Part shown: positions 35,501 through 44,500 of the stretch, one piece after another
How the letters are laid out: each line of letters opens with the position of its first letter
Numbering within the stretch: the first letter of the stretch is position 1
Source of the DNA: Pteria penguin
Lineage: Eukaryota > Mollusca > Bivalvia > Pterioida > Pteriidae
Assembly: GCA_035048485.1 (NCBI GenBank)
Contig: CM068582.1
Coordinates: 13,682,001-13,746,000, forward strand
DNA length: 64,000 nt
Direction of reading: 5' to 3'
Program-made: the position numbers and the translations under genes
Notes under the pieces: generated by a model
Seen by the model: only the letters and a program-made list of their open reading frames with translations
What the model was told of the DNA's origin: nothing
Database searches by the model: none

Positions 35501-38500
35501 TTACAGTGGTCCTATCATTCTAAAAGTGTTTAATATTACTATCAAGAAAGAGTTCACAATGTGTTGCAGAACATACTATGATGTACCAGTTTATTGTATT
35601 TAAACTTCTGATTTATAGGCCTTACATTTTGCCAATTTTCAGCTACATGTACACACTATATATATCCAATCCAAAGGCTGTTGTCTGCAATTCCATGCTT
35701 CTAATAATAAACTGCAACAAATGTATTTAAAACATTGAATGAATTGTTTATTTTATACAATTACCATTATATCTGGCCTTGTCTGTTGGAATTAGCGGAG
35801 GTTGTCTTGTCGTCTGTGACATCATCACATCAAATGCATTCCTTGTTGCACTTTCTCCTACTTCAGTCACAGCCACAGGGAAAGGGGTTACTGATGTCGA
35901 TTACAACAAATTTTAAATTCTTATCAAATTCGTTTATAATGCTAATATGATCGTAGGGACTAGGAGTAAATGTCTCTGCCCCCCATGACTTGGATAGTTT
36001 GATATGTACATACTTCTGAAAACTCTCGTTAACAGCATCTGGAATTTTGTCCGACACTTCTTCGGTGGTAATGACATACACGTCAAACCATGTGTCGGAC
36101 GGTTTGAATTGCCTTATCGCATTAGCAACTAGTGTATCATTCCCTTTACTACCCTTTAAGTTAACTGTGACGGATAAAGTTATCATGGACGCTGCCATCT
36201 TGCATCTGAGGCAGCTACTGTATAAAGAGAAAAAAAGGTTTCAAATTTTTGGAAAAGATAAATTCGGATCGAAAGTACGCACTGTGATTGGTTAGGTGTG
36301 TCGGTAAAAAAAACATGGTTTAAACAGGCGTAAAAAAAAATCTGAACAAAAACGGACCGAAAATTTTTTAGAGTCGGCGCGATTTTGGTGAGTCGGTCGC
36401 GTTACCGCAAATCTAAATAATTTTAAGGATGGCCTTGTGTCATTAAAGCACTTGCAATTCAGCTGTTGCTTCTAAACACTTGCTCGACTGATGCAAGAGT
36501 TGTCACCCATTGTACTTTCGATTTTGGAGCCTATATGATCAATACAAGTATTGTGGCCGGATATACTTCGATCTCCAAATTGACCAAATTTGCTGTGAAA
36601 AAAACTGAAATCCAACGAATAGCAGAAATTTTTCATCTCTGATTAATGTAAGGTTATCCTGACTGTAACTTTACAAATTTAGCTTTTTATCTGTCAAATT
36701 TTAACCACTGCTCAGCTGAAACATTACCGGTACTCAAAGTTTTGAACAACTGATCACAAAAGGTAATGAGAAAGATCAAGGAAGACAACTTTGGATTGCT
36801 TTAAAATAGAAAGGGAAACATTCAAACTACACTGACATAGTATGTCAGATGATCTCTATCCAGAAAATTTAATATGTCCATTGAGCTCTTGAACATTTCA
36901 ACTTTTGCACAGACAGACAATAGTTCAGCTATCACTAAGTACATGTTTTCCATTTAAAACTTTTTTACTCACTACCTGAGACCACAGGGCATATATACAC
37001 ACTTCACAGACACATTATGATCCATCAACTTACATTTGTGCCCAGTCCCTCGATCACTTGGATACCATTATGGCTGCAGTACAGCTCCTCTAGGTTAGTC
37101 AACATCTCCAACCCTTCCAGTTTAGTCAGCCTATTACTCTGAAACATAGGCAGAATGTAAGGTTGATTCTGAATACTAACATTTCATAAAATCAACTACT
37201 TGGGCAAAATGAAATTAAAATTTAGTTTCTCAGGTGCCGCCACATCACTAAAATTGGCGCCAGATACGGAAATTTTAATGTATGGTTGTCTGGATTTCAG
37301 GTATCCGTTATTTTCCGTGTTTTCAGATTGAATTTTTTAAAAATTATTCAACTGACATCAATATTCAAGTGTGCTATAGGAGACCAAAAATGAACGGGAC
37401 CTCCATACAGATCATGTCTTGGGCAACAACATACCTCCCAAGGACAATACAAAAAAAACCCTCCTTGCCTTATCAATATTATTTGATAAAAAATGCCAGA
37501 GTAACTACACAATAATTCACTTGGCCTTGGATGCTTCTGAGAAAACTTCTACATGAATTTCTATGAATTAAAGAATGAATCTAATTATTTTTTTGTCAGA
37601 GATGAAAAACTGCATAAATGCAAAAACAAAGTAGTGAATGTTTCATAGCTATCTGTTCTTTTCTCTAGGATATACCTCTATCAAAGTAAATATTATTAAA
37701 TTCCTTCCTTATCATTTTATTTTTCTCTTCAGTATTGTCAAACATTAACACCTGTCCAATAGTGAGTTTCTTTTGGAAAATGTTTTTTTGCAAAAACAAA
37801 AATAAAGAAGAGAAAAGCATTATGTTGTAATGGCAGAGGAAATTTAAAATAAATAGCCATAACATGCCAAAATTAAATGACATAAGAAATGTCTCAAAGG
37901 ATTAGTTTTGGCAGTTTTTAAAGGATTTAGAGATCAATGTTTGTATAATCACTGAAATGTTGAGTGTGCATCACACACCTGAATGCTAATAAGTAAAACC
38001 AAGAGGCCCAAGTGGGCCTATATCGCTCACCTGAGTACTAAGATTAGCAGTCATGCATGAAGGAAGAATTCATTTATTTTTGCATTACTGTGACTAAGTC
38101 AACACAAATGTTGAAAATATGTCAAATTTTATTTCAGACCAGAATAAAAAACAACACTTTTTTGCACATCCATTCAGGTGATTTTGATATTAAGCATTTG
38201 CTTTGTCTCTGCAAGATGTTATTCAGGGCAACAAGTTAGTCATTTTCTTTAGGTGGGGCCTTTTGTTGACTGATTTCAAGTCTGGGTCATGAACAACAAT
38301 TGTTTCAAATATTGTCCAGATCTAACTTAAAATTGCCTAATTTCATATGCTGAGTGTCGAGAAACATCTAAAAACTTATTTAGATGTGTAAAGAAATGAA
38401 AAAAAATTTTTGACCACAGCTGGATTTGAACCACTACTCTCCATATTTCAATTACCAAGTGGTATATGTACCATTGTGAGACCTACTTTTTAGACATGGT

Positions 38501-41500
38501 AGCATTATCTGTTAACCAATTTGGATGAAATTTACCAAATTAATAGAGGACCTTTAGTACTTCATGTATTCCATGTTTCATTAAAATCTTTCATGTGGTA
38601 TAACAGCAGAAGTGAAAAATGTGATTGAATTGTTCCTATACACCCTCATTTGGAAGTCTTAAAAATTCATAGAAAATCCAAAAATTGAGATATTGAGAAA
38701 ATTCTTTCAAAGTAACATTCCTTACCAGAATTATGATCACAATAGTCCATAAGAAATCATCATTATCAATTAACTAGGAAATATGACACTTTTCTGCATT
38801 AAAATCACCAAGTCCAAAGAAATGTTGAAAAAAAAATCATAAAATTTGATTTTGGAAGGGAATCAAAATGACAATACGTCTTCACTCATCCCTCTAGATC
38901 ATTTCTATGCATTTTGATTGTCTCTGTATACAGCTTGTATGAAAAAGAATATTGTTAAAAGAGGGAACTTTTGTGACATACTTTTGACTATGGTGGCGCC
39001 ACCTGTAAAGAGGTCTCGACGAAAACAACAGAATTTGAAGAGGATCATAAGTGACTTAATTCTACCAAGATTTATTAAAATCCTTCAAACAGTTTTGTAG
39101 AAAAAGTTGAAAATGTGAAAAATGGCTAACCCCCCCCCCCCCCTTTTTTTGGAAGTCTTAAAAAATTCATAAAAAATCCAAAAATTGAGATAATGACAAA
39201 ATTCTTTCACAATAATATTCCTTACCACAATTATGATCAAAATAGTCATTAAGAAATCATTAATATCAATTAACTGAAAAACATGACAATTTTCTGCATT
39301 GAAATGACTAAGTCCAGAAACACGTCAAAAAAGCGTAAATTTCTGTTTGACGGATCTTAACCCCGAACACAATTTTTAATAACCCATCTTTATAGATTGT
39401 TGAAATGCAATTAGTTTCCCCATTTATGTACTGGTTCTGGAGGAGAAGATGTTTGAAGAGGGGTACCGTTTTGGGCACTTTTTGCCCTGCCCTGGATCCA
39501 CCCCTGAGGGAATCTGGATCCCGAACACAATTTTAGTAGCGGACTTTGAGTACATCATTTACACAAAGTCTGATCCAAATCACGACGACGACGGACGATG
39601 CACTATGACTATAGCTCACCTGAGCCTTTGGCTCAGGTGAGCTAAAAAAAAATCTGACGACAGCTGAATACTGAGGCATTGGAGATTAGTCACCTACCTG
39701 AATACTGAGGCATTGGAGGTTGGTCGCCTACCTGAATACTGAGGCATTTGAGGTTGGTCACCACTTGAATACTGAGGCATTGGAGGTTGGTCACCTACTT
39801 GAATACTGAGGCATTGGAGGTAGGTCACCTACCTAAACACTGAGGCATTGGAGGTTGGTCTTCTACTTGAATACTGAGGCATTGGAGTTTGGTTTTCTAC
39901 TTAAATACTGAGGCATTTGAGGTTGGTCACCATTTGAATACTGAGGCATTGGAGGTTGGTCACCTACCTGAATACTGAGGTAATGGAGGTTGGTCTTCTA
40001 CTTGAATACTGAGGCATGGGATGTTGTTCACCACTTGAATACTGAGGCATTGGAGGTTGGTCACCTACTTGAATACTGAGGCATTTGAGGTTGGTCACTT
40101 ACCTGAATACTGAGGCATTGGAGGTTGTTAACCTACCTGAATACTGAGGCATTGGAGGTTGGTCACCTACTTGAACACTGAGGCATTTGAGGTTGGTCAC
40201 TTACCTGAACACTGAGGCATTGGATTTTGTTAACCTACCTGAATACTGAGGCATTTGAGGTTGGTCACCACATGAATACTGAGGCATTGGAAGTTGGTCA
40301 CCTACCTGAATACTGAGGCATTGGAGGTTGGTCACCTACCTGAATACTGAGGCATCTGAGGTTGGTCACTTACCTGAATACTGAGGCATTTGAGGTTGGT
40401 CAATGTAGATAGACCCTGTAACTTATCAATCTTATTCTTTCCCACATACAGATGGGTGACCTTGGTTAGAGTTGATATGTTCTCAATTTTCTGGAAATAA
40501 AAGAGAAATGTACTCAATGAAGTTAGCAGTAAGTACATTACAGTACAGTTTTCTTTTCCTGAAAATGGATCATATATGGACTGGTTGATCTTTCTGTCAA
40601 CAATTTTCATGGTTTATCACAATAAATGGTCGCAAGAAATAACCTATTAAACATCATGGCACAGTCTGGGAATGGGATCCAGACTGCCTGCACTTTCTAA
40701 CTATTGTGCTCAAAGAAACACATGTATTACAAGACAGATAGATGGATGGACAGACGAACAGACAGGCCACTGCTACACAGTGATGCCATACATTGCATTG
40801 CTTTGCAGGTGACACTAAAATATTGAATCACTTATTGTTTTTAAAAATCCACATCAGGGTTATTTCCCCTACATAGTGGCAGACCCATCTTGATATATTG
40901 TCTAATAAATTTACATTTATACAGCAAACACAGCCAAAACATTGAGGAGTTTTCCTTAACAGGCCATTGTCTATCTTGACATGGACATCTCTTTCAGTGC
41001 TCCCCCCTCCTTAAAGGTAAAAAAAAATATAAACTTTATCTGGACATGAATGAAGGACCTTGCAATTTTAAGCTTAATAAATCAATGTAACAAACAAAGA
41101 GAAACTGACCCTTATCCTGTTAGCACCAAGCTCTAGCATTTCCAATTCCACTAGATGATCCAGATTTTCCATCTTGGATATTTTATTATGTATGAGGAAG
41201 AGTTTCTTGAGTCCAGTCATGGCTTGTAGTCCCTCTATTTTCTTTATTCTGTTCCATGACAAGTCCAAAGATCTACAATGTATTGTGAGAGCTGATAAAC
41301 AGACCAATTTTCATTTTTTCCCAGTTTTGTTCCACAGGTGAGTCAGTGGTATCACACTGGATTTTAATCTTATGACAGGTGCTGGGAACAGGTTGCAGGT
41401 TCAGATATATCATCTTCTGTCTCTTTGCTTGTCCTTTGCATGAGACAGTATAAACCGTACATAAGATCCTTTATTGCTACTGGTGGGTCTGAATAGGTAC

Positions 41501-44500
41501 ATTTATGAAAAATAGTCATGGTCAAGTGCACAAGGTCAATGACCTTGGTGTAATTTGAATGGTCTTTATGAGTGGAGTATGCATGCCAAATATGAAGATT
41601 CTATCTCCCAGAGTTCAAAAGTTATAGCGAAGGTTAAAGTTCACAACAGACAAAACAAACAGAGGGGAGGATAAAAAAGTATGCCCCTTTCTATCAATCC
41701 AGGGGCATAAAAATGTACTTGGCAAGTACTGCCACATATATTTATATTCTAAAGCATGTAAATACAATTAAGTAACATTGTTTCTCTGATTTTTTTCCCA
41801 CTACACCAAGATTACTGCACATACATAGTGATTTCAATTGCCTGATGCAATGCACAGAAATTTAGATCTATGAAACATCCCCATCCAAAGCAGTGAGGTA
41901 TCTTGTACCTACTACGTCTACTGTGACCCAGGACCTCGTTTTATATTGCTTCATCTGAAAGAGAGGACAGTGACATGTCTCTGACTGGACTCGAACCCAA
42001 GGCCTTCACTGATGTGACAAGCACCTATGAGCTACACCAGCACGCAAAAAACAAATCCACAACTTTTATAAATTACATGAAGTAAATCTAACACATCCAT
42101 AAGACATATGAATAATGACCATGTGACCCCTATATCTTTGTAAAGAATTATTCAAACTGTATAAAGAGGAGAATTTAGAATGAAATGGCCTGTGTTGTGA
42201 CCTTGAATGACACTGGTACAAAGCTAAGGGCAAAAGCAAGGGCTGAGAAAAAAATTCTTCAAACATGGATTAAGTACAAAAAAAATTAAATTTCATCCAA
42301 TCTTAATTTTCAAGACTGAAACATCTTCCTGATGATATCAGTAAATAATGGAATAGGAAATAATATTGATAGGTTTAAAATGAAAATACTGCAAGAAAAA
42401 TTAGTTCACATGGCATAAATCAATAAAATTATTCTGAATGGAGGATATTATACAGAACTTGTTAGATATCATGAAATGTATCATAGAATACTTGCTGTAG
42501 ATTTACTAAAGCATCCAAGTTCTCTATTGTTGATATTTGGTTATCGTATAAGTCCAGTTCTGTGAGTGTGGTAACTGTCGATAAACCCTCGATTTCCTTT
42601 ATAAGGTTCTGACGCAAGCAGAGTGTCTAGAAATTAAAAGTTAAACATAGGAATACAATCTGTCTCCTGCATCCTCGGCAATCCATGGCATTTGCTCTCA
42701 ACATTTAATCATTAATTTAACAGCTATGAGGATATGCAGTGGGTTGCCCTGGAAGAGTATCCTCAACACTGGTATCTTCATCTTACGTCAAACTACTTTC
42801 TAAAATCTTTCTTGTGTACTGATTATTCATTTAAATATATTTTAGAAGTTGACCATTCGAGTTTTTTGGTTCCATAGCTTATCATATGGGTTAAAACTGT
42901 AGGCATATCACATATCTACTCTTAACAAATGTAATCTTCATGATATTGACAAAGTCATGTTTCTTGAAGAGATACAACAGTCAGCTTCTCCTGATATGTC
43001 ACTGACAACAATACTTGAACAAAGATATGACACATGTCGTAATATACAATCAAGAAATCAGGATTAGATCAACTGCTTTTGATAGGCTACATGTAAGTAG
43101 CTATTAATAAGACATACAACTATTTTTTTTTTTTTGTATACAAATAAAAAAAAGAAAGAAATGATTTAAAAGAAAACAAAACCCCAAAAACTTGAGCAAC
43201 TCATTTACTTTGAAATTACAATATTTCGTAGGGGTTCAATCATTGTGGATTTGTGAAGTTCTTCAGAAACAAATTTACATCCATAACGAATGGTTATATA
43301 TTAAACAAGTAATTCAAACATCATTTAATAATGAGGACAGAAGAATCGATATTTTACTGACAAAATAAACACAAACACTTACTGATAAAATGAATAAATT
43401 TTTAATTAATTTCGCACTCTTTTGCACAGAGTTTTCAAAATATACTGTTGTAACTACCAATTAATCATATGTGCAAGCCAACATTGTGAAATCTGCTCTT
43501 AATTAATGGTATTTCATCACTAAATAAATTTTATTGAATTGATTAAGTCACATTTCAATGACATCTTGTCCTGCGAGTCAATAAACCAATGATCATGGAG
43601 TCATCTTTCTTTTAAACCCACCGACGTCCTCAAAATTACATCCCAACAAAAGTATGTAATCTCTAAATTCCACAAAAATTGGGCCCCACAAAAATATTTG
43701 ATTTTACAGTACATGTATATATTTGTATGAAAAAATTCTACTTCTTAAATCAAGGATATACAGTCGAACTTTGATAACTCGAACGTCGAAAACTCGAAAA
43801 CCACCGAAAACTCAAAGTCATCCAACGGTCCGGAGAACATTTCGAATATTTTAAATGCTATTTGCCTTCCCAAACTCAAACTTCTGAAACTCGAAAACCC
43901 TCGAAAACTCAAAGTAATTTTCAAGTCCCAATAACAAATTTGTACTTAATTTCACCTTCGAAAACTCGAAGCATCTTACCATCGAAAACTTGAAGCAAAT
44001 TACAGGATAGAGTGCAATTGGCTTGTTTACACATCAATTAAAATTTCACCGTTGTGTGCGTCCAAACTTGACTGACATGTGTAAGGGGTCGTATATTACA
44101 TGTTTCATCCACATTAGTAACAGGGACGTATATTATATATCTATATTAGATATATACATCCTTGTTAATAATGAAACAATCAGGGTATCATCGTTATTAT
44201 CTATAGATGATTTATTTGAATTTTAACTGCCGTAATTATGAAAGAAGGTTTTTAAAAACTGCTAATGTGAAAATTCTATTGAATTATACAAGCTACAAAT
44301 TTTAAACAGTTATCAACGTTAATGAACTTCATCTAAAATATTGAGTCAAGCCCCCGACGTCGTTGAATAGTGTCAATGCCGATAGAATGGCTTCATAAGA
44401 GTGGATCTCTGTGTTATAATTTTTTTTGGTTAGTTTCATTAAATACTTAGATGATATTTGACATGATATGCATTTGAATTAAATAATTTGAGAATATTAT

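Larger units (their letters stand above)
33735..36753. mobile_element. Outer MITE interrupted by a larger transposon
   Basis: The left part (33735-33970) and right part (36435-36753) carry inverted blocks: GTTGTTCCAAAACTTTGAGC against its inverse GTTTTGAACAAC, then TTAATCAGAGATGAA against its inverse. The termini resemble the 31.3-kb MITE. The two halves join naturally if the 2.46-kb element between them is removed. Confidence 0.6.
40491..42495. other. PPP1R7 introns 3 and 4 with SINE B fragments
   Basis: Besides exon 4, this holds a plus-strand SINE B remnant (about 41337-41515), a GGTCAATGACCTTGG repeat with GGGGCATAAAA end (41510-41710), and a minus-strand SINE B copy (41855-42045). Nothing else is coding. 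Confidence 0.6.

Noticed and set aside
39653..40373. CRISPR-like array (regular 34-bp period)
   Set aside because: Units are contiguous with no unique spacers, derive from the PPP1R7 exon end, and lie in an animal gene.
42488..42493. GTATTC as the canonical GT donor of PPP1R7 exon 3
   Set aside because: It would add four nt and shift the frame so that SLDLSWN could not be read.
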